Positions 17,654 to 26,319 of a DNA stretch of 50,984 nucleotides are shown one piece after another. The notes under the pieces are model-generated. The model was not told where the DNA came from and did not search any database. It saw only the letters and a list, made by a program, of their open reading frames with translations. The DNA is from Prevotella sp. (lineage in GTDB: Bacteria > Bacteroidota > Bacteroidia > Bacteroidales > Bacteroidaceae): assembly GCA_017460515.1 (NCBI GenBank), contig JAFUAY010000041.1, forward strand, positions 1 through 50,984, written 5' to 3'. The position numbers were made by a program, and so were the translations under genes. Each line of letters starts with the position of its first letter. Position 1 is the first letter of the stretch.

Positions 17654-19570
17654 GTGGAAGAAAGTAAGCATCGTGAACTTCTTAACAGCATTACCTATCC
17701 CGAAGACCTGAGAAAACTGAAGGTAGAGCAGCTTCCCCAACTCTGTAACGAGCTGAGGGAAGATATTGTGGAGGAGCTGTCAGTCAACCCTGGCCATCTG
17801 GCGTCAAGTCTTGGCGTGGTGGAGTTGACGGTAGCCCTTCATTATGTTTTCAACACCCCCGAAGACCGTATCGTATGGGATGTGGGACATCAGGCCTATG
17901 GACATAAGATCCTGACAGGACGACGCGAACAGTTCAAGACCAACCGCAAGCTGAAAGGCATCCGTCCGTTCCCCTCACCAGAGGAGAGCCCCTACGACTC
18001 GTTCATTTGCGGACATGCCTCCAACAGCATCTCGGCTGCCCTTGGCATGGCGGTAGCTAATTCGTTGAGAGATGAGCGTTCAGCGTTGAGTGACGATAGG
18101 AAGGTGGTGGCCGTCATTGGCGATGGTGCCATGAGCGGAGGTCTTGCCTTTGAAGGCCTGAACAACGTGTCTTCCTCGCCCAACAACATGTTGATCATCC
18201 TGAATGACAACAACATGTCGATCGACCTCTCCGTAGGTGGCATGAAGCAATACCTGTTGGGACTGAACACCAACGAGACCTATAATGCCATGCGCTTCAA
18301 GGTGTCACGATGGCTGAGCTCGAAGGGAATGCTGCATGAGGATCGTCGCAAGGGACTCATCCGACTGACCAACGCCATCAAGAGTGCCATCTCGCATCAG
18401 CAGAACATCTTCGAGGGAATGAACATCCGCTATTTCGGACCATTCGATGGACATAACGTGAAGGAACTGGTACGTATCCTCCGCCAGCTGAAGAACATGG
18501 ACGGACCCAAGCTGCTGCACCTGCACACGAAGAAAGGCCATGGCTATGGTCCTTCAGAAGACTACAGTCCCATCTGGCATGCTCCGGGTCGCTTCGACCC
18601 TGAGACGGGTCAGCTCATCAAGAGCGAGAGCACCAACAAAGCCCCGAAGTTCCAGGATGTCTTTGGTGAGACACTCCTCGAACTGGCTCAACAGAACGAG
18701 CGCATCGTGGGCGTCACCCCTGCCATGCCTACTGGCTGTTCCATGAACATCATGATGCAGGCCATGCCCGACCGCACCTTTGACGTGGGCATCGCTGAGG
18801 GACATGCTGTCACTTTCTCTGCGGGAATGGCCAAGGACGGACTGCTGCCGTTCTGCAATATCTACAGTGCGTTTGCACAGCGTGCCTACGATAATATCAT
18901 CCACGATGTGGCCATCCTCCGACTGCCTGTCGTGCTCTGTCTGGATCGTGCCGGACTGGTTGGTGAAGACGGGCCCACCCATCATGGAGCCTTCGACCTG
19001 GCCTACCTGCGTCCAATCCCGAACCTCACCATCTGTTCCCCGATGGATGAACACGAGCTGCGTCGACTGATGTACACAGCCCAGTTGCCCGATCAGGGAC
19101 CCTTCGTCATCCGCTATCCGCGTGGCAATGGTGTACAGGCTGACTGGCGTTGTCCGCTGGAGGCTGTCCAGGTGGGAACAGGAAGAAAGATGAAGGACGG
19201 CAAGGACGTGGCAGTACTGTCCATCGGACCCGTTGGCAACAATGCAGCCCTGGCAGTAGAAGGCACTACCGCTGCCCATTACGACATGCGCTTCCTGAAG
19301 CCACTCGACGAGCGCATCCTCCACGAGGTAGGACAGAAGTTCCGCAAGATCGTCACTGTCGAGAACGGTGTACGCAATGGCGGACTGGGTTCCGCTGTAC
19401 TGGAATGGATGAGCGACCACGGCTATCAGCCACAGGTGGTGCGCCTCGGACTGCCCGACTCGTTCATCGAACATGGCACTGTGAATCAGCTGCTTGAAAT
19501 CGTCGGACTCGACGTAGAGAGCATCCGGAAAGAATTAACCCCCGCAGGGACAGAAGGAGGAACCTTATGA
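17654..19570 (+). CDS. dxs: 1-deoxy-D-xylulose-5-phosphate synthase
   Basis: Dxs condenses pyruvate and glyceraldehyde 3-phosphate using thiamine diphosphate, the first MEP-pathway step. I read GTG at 17654 as the start; no ATG precedes the conserved region. Motifs are [17 protein letters not shown] (from residue 46), [15 protein letters not shown], the ThDP motif [16 protein letters not shown] (near 156-171), GPFDGHN, and the C-terminal [15 protein letters not shown]. Length is 638 residues. Residues about 138-150 ([13 protein letters not shown]) form a charged insert before VVAVIGDG that may be repeat-derived. The stop overlaps the trkA start by four bases. Confidence 0.97.
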   Translation: MEESKHRELLNSITYPEDLRKLKVEQLPQLCNELREDIVEELSVNPGHLASSLGVVELTVALHYVFNTPEDRIVWDVGHQAYGHKILTGRREQFKTNRKLKGIRPFPSPEESPYDSFICGHASNSISAALGMAVANSLRDERSALSDDRKVVAVIGDGAMSGGLAFEGLNNVSSSPNNMLIILNDNNMSIDLSVGGMKQYLLGLNTNETYNAMRFKVSRWLSSKGMLHEDRRKGLIRLTNAIKSAISHQQNIFEGMNIRYFGPFDGHNVKELVRILRQLKNMDGPKLLHLHTKKGHGYGPSEDYSPIWHAPGRFDPETGQLIKSESTNKAPKFQDVFGETLLELAQQNERIVGVTPAMPTGCSMNIMMQAMPDRTFDVGIAEGHAVTFSAGMAKDGLLPFCNIYSAFAQRAYDNIIHDVAILRLPVVLCLDRAGLVGEDGPTHHGAFDLAYLRPIPNLTICSPMDEHELRRLMYTAQLPDQGPFVIRYPRGNGVQADWRCPLEAVQVGTGRKMKDGKDVAVLSIGPVGNNAALAVEGTTAAHYDMRFLKPLDERILHEVGQKFRKIVTVENGVRNGGLGSAVLEWMSDHGYQPQVVRLGLPDSFIEHGTVNQLLEIVGLDVESIRKELTPAGTEGGTL

Positions 19571-20922
19571 AGATAGTCATTGCTGGCGCTGGTGCCGTTG
19601 GAACCCATTTGTCAAGGCTCCTCTCTACGGAGAAGCATGACTGCGTGCTCATCGATGCTGACGAGGATCGACTGGGAGGTATCGACTCCAACTACGACAT
19701 CATGACAGTCAACGCCTCGCCCATGAGCATTAAGTCGCTGAAGGAAGCAGGCGTGGGCAATGCCGACCTCTTCGTGGGCGTCACCCCCGAACAGAGCACC
19801 AATATGACTGCCTGCATCCTGGCACATGCACTGGGAGCCCGACAGACAGTGGCACGCATCGACAACTATGAGTATCTCTCGCCCAACAACCAGTCGTTCT
19901 TCAAGAACCTGGGCATCGACTCGCTCGTCTACCCGGAGCTGCTGGCTGCAGGCGATATCATCAGTGGACTGAAGCTGTCATGGGTGCGCCAGCGATGGGA
20001 TGTCCATGACGGAGCACTCGTCCTGCTGGGCATCAAGCTTCGCGAGACTGCCGAGATCCTCAACCAACCGCTGAAAGACCTCTGCGGACCCAATGACCCT
20101 TACCATATCGTGGCCATCAAGCGAGGCGAGGACACCATCATCCCTGGTGGTATGGACGAGCTACACACGCTCGACCTGGCTTACTTCATGACCACTGCAG
20201 AATATATCCCCTATATCCGCAAGATTGTGGGCAAGGAACATTATGCTGACGTGCAGAACGTCATCATGATGGGAGGTGGAAAAACAGCCGTTCGCGCCGC
20301 CCTCTCCCTGCCCGACTATATGCACCTGAAGATTATTGAGAGCGATGCTGACCGCTGCGAGCGACTGAACCAGTTGCTGGCTAATACCGACGTGATGGTC
20401 ATCCATGGCGACGGGCGCGACCTGTCACTTCTGCAGGAGGAAGGCATCAAGCATACACAGGCGTTCGTAGCCCTTACAGGCAATGCCGAGACCAATATCC
20501 TGGCCTGTCTGACAGCCAAGAAGCTGGGCGTGCGCAAGACGGTGGCCATGGTCGAGAACCTCGACTATGTATCGATGGCTGAGAGCCTGGATATTGGTAC
20601 CATCATCAACAAGAAGACCATTGCCGCCAGCCACATCTTCCAGATGATGATGCGTGCTGACGTACGCAGCATGCGCACGCTGATGATGGTCGACAGTGAT
20701 GTGGTCGAACTGGTGGCTGCTGAGGGTTCTAAGGTCACGAAGCAACCCGTCAAGGATCTGGGTCTGCCCTTTGGCGTGGCCATCGGAGGTCTGGTTCGTA
20801 ATGGCGAAGGCATCCTGGTCAATGGTAACACGCAGATTGAGGAAGGCGACTCCGTCATGGTGTTCTGTCATAAGCACCAGTTGGGCAAGATAGAGCGCTA
20901 TTTCAAAAAGTCACTCTTCTAG
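19567..20922 (+). CDS. trkA: Trk potassium uptake regulator TrkA
   Basis: TrkA is the peripheral NAD(H)-binding subunit that gates the TrkH channel. Two Rossmann (RCK-N) domains are visible: [19 protein letters not shown] at the start, and [16 protein letters not shown] near residue 233, each followed by a regulatory RCK-C region. Length 451 residues is the duplicated form. It overlaps dxs by four bases and is followed after 45 bases by trkH, its membrane partner, so the pair is complete. Coupling to dxs is probably a matter of operon layout only. Confidence 0.95.
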   Translation: MKIVIAGAGAVGTHLSRLLSTEKHDCVLIDADEDRLGGIDSNYDIMTVNASPMSIKSLKEAGVGNADLFVGVTPEQSTNMTACILAHALGARQTVARIDNYEYLSPNNQSFFKNLGIDSLVYPELLAAGDIISGLKLSWVRQRWDVHDGALVLLGIKLRETAEILNQPLKDLCGPNDPYHIVAIKRGEDTIIPGGMDELHTLDLAYFMTTAEYIPYIRKIVGKEHYADVQNVIMMGGGKTAVRAALSLPDYMHLKIIESDADRCERLNQLLANTDVMVIHGDGRDLSLLQEEGIKHTQAFVALTGNAETNILACLTAKKLGVRKTVAMVENLDYVSMAESLDIGTIINKKTIAASHIFQMMMRADVRSMRTLMMVDSDVVELVAAEGSKVTKQPVKDLGLPFGVAIGGLVRNGEGILVNGNTQIEEGDSVMVFCHKHQLGKIERYFKKSLF

Positions 20923-20967
20923 CTCTGCAAGAATAATCTGTGTAATTCGTGGTCTAAAAAACTATTC

Positions 20968-22425
20968 ATGGTCAACTGGAAGATCATATCGAAGATTATC
21001 GGCTCATTGCTGTTCATCGAGGCATTCTTCATGTCCTGGTGTCTGGTGATGGCTGCTGCCCATGGTGAAGACGACGTGATGGCGTTCCTCATGTCCACGC
21101 TGCTCACCTTTGGCAGCGCGTTCATCTTCCTCTTCTTTGGTCGTCATAGCGAGAACACCATGTCGCGACGCGATGCCTACGTTGTCGTCACGTCCACATG
21201 GCTCGTGTTCAGCTGCTTCGGTATGCTCCCCTTCCTCATCCATGGCTCTGTCAGCAACCCCTCCGAGGCATTCTTTGAGACCATGTCGGGCTTCACAACG
21301 ACAGGCGTCACCACTATCCAGAACGTTGAGCGACTGCCCCACGGCATCCTGTTCTGGCGCTCGCTGATGCAGTGGATAGGTGGTTTGGGAATCGTGTTCT
21401 TCACCATTGCCCTGCTCCCCTCGCTCGTTGGCGGTAGTGTAAAAGTGTTTGCAGCCGAGGCCACGGGTCCCATGCGCTCCAAGATGCATCCCCGCCTCTC
21501 TACCACCGCCAAATGGATATGGTCAGTCTATCTGCTGCTCACCATCGTCTGCGGACTGTCCTTCTGGTCGGCAGGCATGAACTGGTTCGATGCAGTCAAC
21601 TACTCCATGACCACCACTGCCACGGGCGGCTTCTCTACCCACAACGGCTCAGGCGTCTTCTTCAACGATGTCACGCTGGAGTATCTGGCCATCCTGTTCC
21701 AGTTTCTCGCAGGCATCAATTTCACCTTATTATATATATCAGTATTCCGCCTCCGCCTGGGCAGTCTGCTGCGCAATTCCGAGTTCAAGTTCTATGCAGT
21801 CACCATCATCGTTGCCACGCTGTTCATCATGTACATGCTGGTGAGCCGACTCCATTACCACTACGAACCCGCGTTCCGCTCCGCTCTGTTCCAGGTAGTG
21901 TCGTTCATCACCACCACGGGTCTCTCGAACGACAATGCAGGCATGTGGCCTCACATCACCTGGGTCGTCTTGGGCATGCTGATGTTCATGGGAGCCTGTG
22001 CAGGGTCCACTACGGGTGGCTTCAAGAGCATCCGCGTCATCATGCTCTTCAAGGTGCTGCGCAATGAGTTCCGACATATCCTCCACCCCAACGCCGTACT
22101 GCCTGTGAAGGTCAACGGACAGAGCATTCCCCAGAGCCAACTGGTATCGCTGCTGGCCATCTTCCTGCTCTACATCCTCTTCCTCATGGCCATCACCACC
22201 ATCATGACAGTCTCAGGCATCGACTTCACCAACTCCGTCACCATAGCCCTGAGCCTCGTTTCCAACGTGGGTGCCGGACTCGACACGAACATCGGACCCG
22301 TCATGTCGTGGGCCGATCTCAGTGACCCGCTGAAATACCTCTGTTCGCTGCTCATGCTCGTAGGACGTCTCGAAATCATTGCCGTCCTCGTACTCTTCAC
22401 CCGCAGTTTCTGGAAGGAGAATTGA
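20968..22425 (+). CDS. trkH: Trk potassium transporter membrane subunit TrkH
   Basis: TrkH is the ion-conducting subunit, a K+ channel-like protein with four pseudo-repeats. Selectivity-loop regions are recognisable: FFETMSGFTTTGVTT (first), MTTTATGGFSTHNGS (second), ITTTGLSNDN (third) and SLVSNVGAGLDTNIG (fourth). The long loop with ACAGSTTGGFKSIR matches the conserved segment. About ten hydrophobic helices and 485 residues fit the family. trkA lies immediately upstream. Confidence 0.95.
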   Translation: MVNWKIISKIIGSLLFIEAFFMSWCLVMAAAHGEDDVMAFLMSTLLTFGSAFIFLFFGRHSENTMSRRDAYVVVTSTWLVFSCFGMLPFLIHGSVSNPSEAFFETMSGFTTTGVTTIQNVERLPHGILFWRSLMQWIGGLGIVFFTIALLPSLVGGSVKVFAAEATGPMRSKMHPRLSTTAKWIWSVYLLLTIVCGLSFWSAGMNWFDAVNYSMTTTATGGFSTHNGSGVFFNDVTLEYLAILFQFLAGINFTLLYISVFRLRLGSLLRNSEFKFYAVTIIVATLFIMYMLVSRLHYHYEPAFRSALFQVVSFITTTGLSNDNAGMWPHITWVVLGMLMFMGACAGSTTGGFKSIRVIMLFKVLRNEFRHILHPNAVLPVKVNGQSIPQSQLVSLLAIFLLYILFLMAITTIMTVSGIDFTNSVTIALSLVSNVGAGLDTNIGPVMSWADLSDPLKYLCSLLMLVGRLEIIAVLVLFTRSFWKEN

Positions 22426-22468
22426 AAATATTTATACCAAATTCTTTCCATAAAAAAATTTTTTTGCG

Positions 22469-22476
22469 TACCTTTG
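22469..22476 (+). promoter_or_regulatory. Promoter of the PurF-like gene (-7 box)
   Basis: TACCTTTG followed by C, 37 bases before the start codon. Confidence 0.6.
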
Positions 22477-22513
22477 CACCCAGATTTTCAAAAGAACGAC
22501 AGCGATAACAACT

Positions 22514-24001
22514 ATGGGTGGCTTTTTCGGAACCATATCAACCAGGGATTGCGTAAACGACTTGTTTTACGGAACCGACTACAACTCACATCTGGGCACT
22601 AAACGTGCAGGTCTTGTAACCTTCGACCCTGAGCGCGGCTTTAATCGCAGTATTCACTCGCTCGAACGCGATTATTTCCGCTCCAAGTTCGAAGATGAAC
22701 TCAATCAGTTTGCAGGCTGCCAAGGTCTGGGCGTCATCAGCGACACCGACCCGCAGCCTATTATTGTCAATTCACACCTCGGACGCTATGCCGTGGTCAC
22801 CGTTGCCAAAATCAACAACCTGCGCGAGATTGCCGACGAGCTGCTGGCTCAGCGCATGCACCTCAGCGAGATGTCGGCCAACAATATCAACCAGACTGAG
22901 CTCGTGGCCCTGCTCATCAATACCGGCAACTCGTTTGTCGATGGCATCAACCGCGTCTATCGTAAGATCAAGGGCTCCTGCTCTATGCTGATCCTCACGG
23001 AAGATGGCATCATTGCTGCACGCGACTTCCTCGGACGCACCCCCATCGTCATCGGAACGAAGCATGAGGAATGCGAGAAGCGCCTGCAGAACGGCGAGCT
23101 CGTCCGCTGGACCCTCTCTGCCTATGCAGCCTCCAGCGAGTCCACGAGCTTCCCTAACCTCGGCTATAAGATTCTGCGCGATGTGGGTCCTGGCGAGATT
23201 GTCCGTCTGCGTGCCGATGGTCTTGAGATCCTGCAGCCCGCCTATACCCGCTGCCAGATCTGCTCCTTCCTCTGGGTCTACTACGGCTTCCCCGCCTCCA
23301 GCTATGAAGGCATCAATACTGAAGATGTACGCGAGGAGAACGGTCGCATGATGGGTGAGCGCGATGACATAGAGGCCGACCTCGTCTGCGGTATCCCCGA
23401 CTCTGGCGTAGGCATGGCCCTGGGCTATTCCAATGGTGCGAAGATTCCCTATAAGCGTGCCGTACTGAAGTACACCCCCACCTGGCCCCGCTCGTTCACC
23501 CCTGGCAACCAGAGCCGTCGTGACCTTGTGGCAAAGATGAAGCTCATCCCCAACCAGGCTATCCTCAACGGACAGCGCGTCGTGTTCTGCGACGACTCCA
23601 TCGTTCGTGGCACCCAGTTGCGCGACAATGTCCGTGAGTTCTTTGACAACGGTGCCAAGGAGGTCCACGTGCGCATCTCCTGTCCCCCACTCGTCTATGG
23701 CTGTCCCTTCATCGGGTTCACCAGTTCCAAGAGCGACTTGGAGCTTATCACCCGTCAGATCATCCGCGATTTCGAAGGCGACGACAAGGCCAATCTCGAC
23801 AAGTATGCCCAGGCAGGCACCCCCGAATACGAGCGCATGGTGAAGGAGATTGGTCGTCGACTGGGTCTCACCTCCCTGAAGTTCGCCCGTCTCGAAGACC
23901 TCATCAAGGCCATCGGACTGGAGAAGTCACGTGTCTGCACCCATTGCTTCGATGGCAGCAGCTATGATCGCAAGATAGACGAAGGCGATTTCTTCGGATA
24001 A
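22514..24001 (+). CDS. Amidophosphoribosyltransferase-like protein without the N-terminal Cys
   Basis: The protein has the PurF layout: an N-terminal glutaminase (Ntn) fold and a C-terminal phosphoribosyltransferase. The PRPP-binding loop is intact (VVFCDDSIVRGTQ, residues 356-368). Cysteines at 250, 397, 475 and 478 (VCTHCFDG) stand where Bacillus-type PurF holds its [4Fe-4S] cluster. The start, however, is MGGFFG rather than MCGIxG, so the nucleophilic Cys that becomes residue 1 is missing. It therefore should not hydrolyse glutamine by the usual route; it may use ammonia, act on another substrate, or be regulatory. Length 495 residues. It is monocistronic, with its own promoter and terminator. 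A true purF is not in this window. Confidence 0.85.
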   Translation: MGGFFGTISTRDCVNDLFYGTDYNSHLGTKRAGLVTFDPERGFNRSIHSLERDYFRSKFEDELNQFAGCQGLGVISDTDPQPIIVNSHLGRYAVVTVAKINNLREIADELLAQRMHLSEMSANNINQTELVALLINTGNSFVDGINRVYRKIKGSCSMLILTEDGIIAARDFLGRTPIVIGTKHEECEKRLQNGELVRWTLSAYAASSESTSFPNLGYKILRDVGPGEIVRLRADGLEILQPAYTRCQICSFLWVYYGFPASSYEGINTEDVREENGRMMGERDDIEADLVCGIPDSGVGMALGYSNGAKIPYKRAVLKYTPTWPRSFTPGNQSRRDLVAKMKLIPNQAILNGQRVVFCDDSIVRGTQLRDNVREFFDNGAKEVHVRISCPPLVYGCPFIGFTSSKSDLELITRQIIRDFEGDDKANLDKYAQAGTPEYERMVKEIGRRLGLTSLKFARLEDLIKAIGLEKSRVCTHCFDGSSYDRKIDEGDFFG

Positions 24002-24045
24002 TCCCTTCCCGCTCATTTTCTAAATCACCGATTATTTATTATCTG

Positions 24046-24082
24046 CGAATGAGTGCTTCGCCCGCAGCGAAGCACTCATTCG
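24046..24082. repeat. Perfect 16-bp inverted repeat
   Basis: CGAATGAGTGCTTCGC (24046-24061) and its exact complement (24067-24082) flank a five-base loop. No T-run follows, so it is not a standard terminator. Confidence 0.9.
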
Positions 24083-24087
24083 ATTCC

Positions 24088-24112
24088 AGCGTTTCAGTCA
24101 AACGCTTTTTTA
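24088..24112 (+). terminator. Terminator after the PurF-like gene
   Basis: AGCGTTT and AAACGCT arms with a five-base loop, then a run of six T. Confidence 0.85.
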
Positions 24113-24120
24113 TTTTCTTA

Positions 24121-24293
24121 CTTTCGTATTTCGTACTTTCGTACTTTTTGCTATTTTCAAAAGTGAAAGACGATTAATAACCTTATATTATAATGTTAAA
24201 TAATTTAACATTTAATTTCTCTATGCTTCCTTCCCTGCTCCTGTACCAATTTTTTTCGGGAAAAAGTACGAAGTACGAAGTACGAAAATACGA
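24121..24293. repeat. Inverted pair of heptamer repeats around a 21-bp palindrome
   Basis: The right arm has three AAGTACG heptamers (24264-24284) and a degenerate fourth. The left arm (24121-24149) holds the complement, CGTACTT/CGTATTT, with slightly different spacing. Between them ATGTTAAAT-A-ATTTAACAT (with one more A/T pair outside) is a palindrome at 24192-24212. No gene is visible in 24002-24365. Confidence 0.8.
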
Positions 24294-24365
24294 ATTGTGC
24301 GAGACCTGAACAGTGAACGTCTTGAAGGAACTTTCGCCCGAAAAAACAAAAAAGATGGGGTTTTA

Positions 24366-24397
24366 TTTGGTTTTTTGCTCACTTATTCGTACCTTTG
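24366..24397 (+). promoter_or_regulatory. Promoter of rplS
   Basis: TTTG (24366-24369), 20 bases, TACCTTTG (24390-24397): a full consensus Bacteroidota promoter. The leader would be about 90 nt. Confidence 0.75.
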
Positions 24398-24492
24398 CAC
24401 CCGCTTTCCGCGTAATCGCTGGCAGGAAGATTGGAGAGTTGCCTGTTATGTTGCGTTGGAACGATAACAACAAATTTAATTATTAAAGTAAA

Positions 24493-24858
24493 ATGAACTT
24501 AATTAAAGTTGCTGAAGAAGCATTTGCAACCGGCAAGCAGCACCCCAAATTCAAGGCTGGTGACACTGTTACTGTCGCTTACAAAATTATCGAGGGTACA
24601 AAGGAGCGCATCCAGCTCTATCGTGGCGTGGTGATCAAGATCTCTGGTCACTAGGAGAAGAAGCGATTCACTGTTCGTAAGATGTCGGGTACCGTAGGTG
24701 TGGAGCGTATCTTCCCCCTGGAGTCTCCCAACATTGAGAGCATCGAAGTAAACAAGGTTGGTAAGGTTCGCCGCGCCAAGCTGTACTATCTGCGCAAGCT
24801 CACGGGTAAGGCTGCCCGCATCAAGGAGAAGCGCTCTGGTAACATTACTGCAGAGTAA
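24493..24858 (+). pseudogene. rplS: 50S ribosomal protein L19 with an in-frame amber codon
   Basis: The frame from ATG 24493 to TAA 24858 encodes a full 121-residue L19, a protein at the subunit interface of the ribosome. It reads [15 protein letters not shown], then [13 protein letters not shown] and [12 protein letters not shown], and after the break [29 protein letters not shown] and [11 protein letters not shown] (all typical). Codon 54 (24652-24654) is TAG, between ISGH and EKKRF. CAG (Gln) differs by one C-to-T change and would suit the position. Everything else, including promoter and terminator, is intact. Because L19 is normally essential, either this is a sequencing or assembly error, or the codon is read through. 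The stop-free halves alone are too short to be functional. Confidence 0.85.
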
Positions 24859-24878
24859 TCCTCAGAAAAAAACGAATA

Positions 24879-24912
24879 AAACGCTGTCCGCATCAAGTGG
24901 GCAGCGTTTTTT
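24879..24912 (+). terminator. Terminator after rplS
   Basis: AACGCTG-CC and GG-CAGCGTT arms with a loop of about nine bases, then six T. Confidence 0.85.
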
Positions 24913-24936
24913 CTTTCCTCTCTCCTCTATCCTCTC

Positions 24937-25113
24937 TCATTCATAGTTCGTCTCTGCGTCTGCTTCGCCATGAAGGGCTTCCTGGAAGGAGTCCCAGCTC
25001 TGGAAGCCTACGAGCAGGGAGAGGCGGTCGAGGGTCTTCTTGTTGGGCTTACGGAGCAGTTCCTTCTCTACTTCTGCCAGCAGTGACTTGAGGGCATGAC
25101 GTTTCTTTTCCAT
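24937..25113 (-). CDS. Hypothetical 58-residue protein
   Basis: An ATG at 25113 opens a 58-codon ORF, MEKKRHALKSLLAEVEKEL, followed by a helical region with TLDRLSLLVGFQSWDSFQEAL and an acidic tail (quoted in part). Regular amphipathic pattern, a Trp-containing helix and codon use like its neighbours suggest a real small protein, perhaps DNA- or protein-binding; I do not recognise it. It begins seven bases after the T-run of the terminator that closes the LytM gene, so expression would need read-through or an unseen promoter. Its stop is followed by GA-rich repeat sequence (24912-24936). Confidence 0.5.
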   Translation of the reverse strand: MEKKRHALKSLLAEVEKELLRKPNKKTLDRLSLLVGFQSWDSFQEALHGEADAETNYE

Positions 25114-25119
25114 AGGGCG

Positions 25120-25152
25120 AAAAAAGAGGGGTACTCCTGGAAGTACCCCTTA
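25120..25152 (-). terminator. Terminator after the LytM gene
   Basis: On the minus strand AAGGGGTACT pairs with AGTACCCCTC-type sequence across a six-base loop and is followed by six T. Confidence 0.88.
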
Positions 25153-25162
25153 TGAAGTTGGA

Positions 25163-26110
25163 TTAATTGTATTTCAATATCTGTCCCGGACGCAGGCGCA
25201 CATTCTTGCTGATGCGGTTCAGTCGACAGAGTGCATTAACAGTAGTGCCATGCTTACGGGCAATTGACGAGAGGGTCTCGCCCTTGCGCACCTTATGGAT
25301 GGTGGAAGTGGAGCGTGAGGCTACGTCGCGCGACTTGCCCACATTGGGGCTGTTGACCAGAGCGGGGTCGTAACCGTTCTTGCCATTGGCTCCGCGCAAT
25401 ACGGTGGCCATCATGCCATCAGCCTCATAACGGTTCTTATAGAACATATAGCTATCGGCTACAACGTCCTGATTGACGAAGTCGAACATGATGGCGGGGT
25501 TGAGGGCTACACCACAGAGACGGGTCTCGAAATGCAGGTGTGAACCGGTGCTGCGACCTGTGTTGCCACCCAAGCCGATGGGCTCGCCTGCACGCACCTC
25601 CTGATTTTCTACGACGAGCTGCTTAGACAGGTGGCCATAGATGGTCTCCAGACCGTTGGGGTGACGGATGACGATATACTGTCCGTAGCCCTTACGACGG
25701 CCCTGGTTCTTCACCACGCGCACCTTACCAGGGAAGGCTGAGCGGATGGTATCGCCAATATATACCTTGATGTCGAGGCCCTTGTGCTGACGACGCCAGC
25801 GAGCACCGAAATTAGAGGTGACCACGCGACTGGCAGTGGGCATACAGAAATCACGGAGGTCAATGCGGAAAGAGTCGGGAAGTTCCGTCTCACGATGTGC
25901 GTAGGTGTTATCCCAATCCTCATACAGCTCGTCAGCAAGCGACTCAAACTCCTCAACCTCAACAAGGTGTTTCAGTATTCCTGCATCAACGGCTTTCATT
26001 TTGCGGTCTATGGGTGCCTGATTTGCCAAGAGATCCTGTCCTGCGACGGGGAGGACGAACAATGAGGAAACGGCAATAACGGCAATATTTCTGATACTTT
26101 TAAATGACAT
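25163..26110 (-). CDS. M23 (LytM) endopeptidase with LysM domain
   Basis: A secreted peptidoglycan endopeptidase or amidase activator. The signal peptide (IAVIAVSSLFVLPVAGQ) ends near residue 25. The M23 domain carries HKGLD (His109, Asp113), YGHLS (His160) and HLHFE (His191, His193), the full zinc-binding and catalytic set, so it should be active. A LysM domain follows (about residues 271-314, with RKGETLSSIARKHGTTVN and LRPGQILKY) for binding glycan. Length 315 residues. It is monocistronic: a promoter lies 87 bases upstream and a terminator follows. Cutting of peptide cross-links during growth or division is likely. Confidence 0.93.
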   Translation of the reverse strand: MSFKSIRNIAVIAVSSLFVLPVAGQDLLANQAPIDRKMKAVDAGILKHLVEVEEFESLADELYEDWDNTYAHRETELPDSFRIDLRDFCMPTASRVVTSNFGARWRRQHKGLDIKVYIGDTIRSAFPGKVRVVKNQGRRKGYGQYIVIRHPNGLETIYGHLSKQLVVENQEVRAGEPIGLGGNTGRSTGSHLHFETRLCGVALNPAIMFDFVNQDVVADSYMFYKNRYEADGMMATVLRGANGKNGYDPALVNSPNVGKSRDVASRSTSTIHKVRKGETLSSIARKHGTTVNALCRLNRISKNVRLRPGQILKYN

Positions 26111-26196
26111 TATGAAAAATGGTTATCGTTTTTAATTACTGCGGAAATGAACTTGCCCAGCGGCTAAGTTGTTGTAAATCAAAGAAATTTACGCTG

Positions 26197-26204
26197 CAAA
26201 GGTA
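26197..26204 (-). promoter_or_regulatory. Promoter of the LytM gene (-7 box)
   Basis: TACCTTTG followed by C on the minus strand. No clear -33 box. The region 26111-26319 between the LytM and recG ends holds nothing else visible. Confidence 0.55.
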
Positions 26205-26319
26205 ATACAAATCCTACGAAACCATATAATTATGTAGAAAATACACTCTCTTTTTGTGGACTTTTAACACTTAAAAGATGTATTTTAACTTAAATGAAAC
26301 ATTTCCAACCGCTTAAACA

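Noticed and set aside
20932-20960. Phrase AATCTGTGTAATTCGTGG between trkA and trkH as an interspersed repeat
   Set aside because: It looks like a dispersed repeat, but I find only one copy here, so I cannot support it.
24493-24858. Genome-wide reassignment of TAG to glutamine, suggested by rplS
   Set aside because: typA, trkA, the ABC exporter and others end at TAG at the expected family length, so TAG works as a stop in this chromosome.
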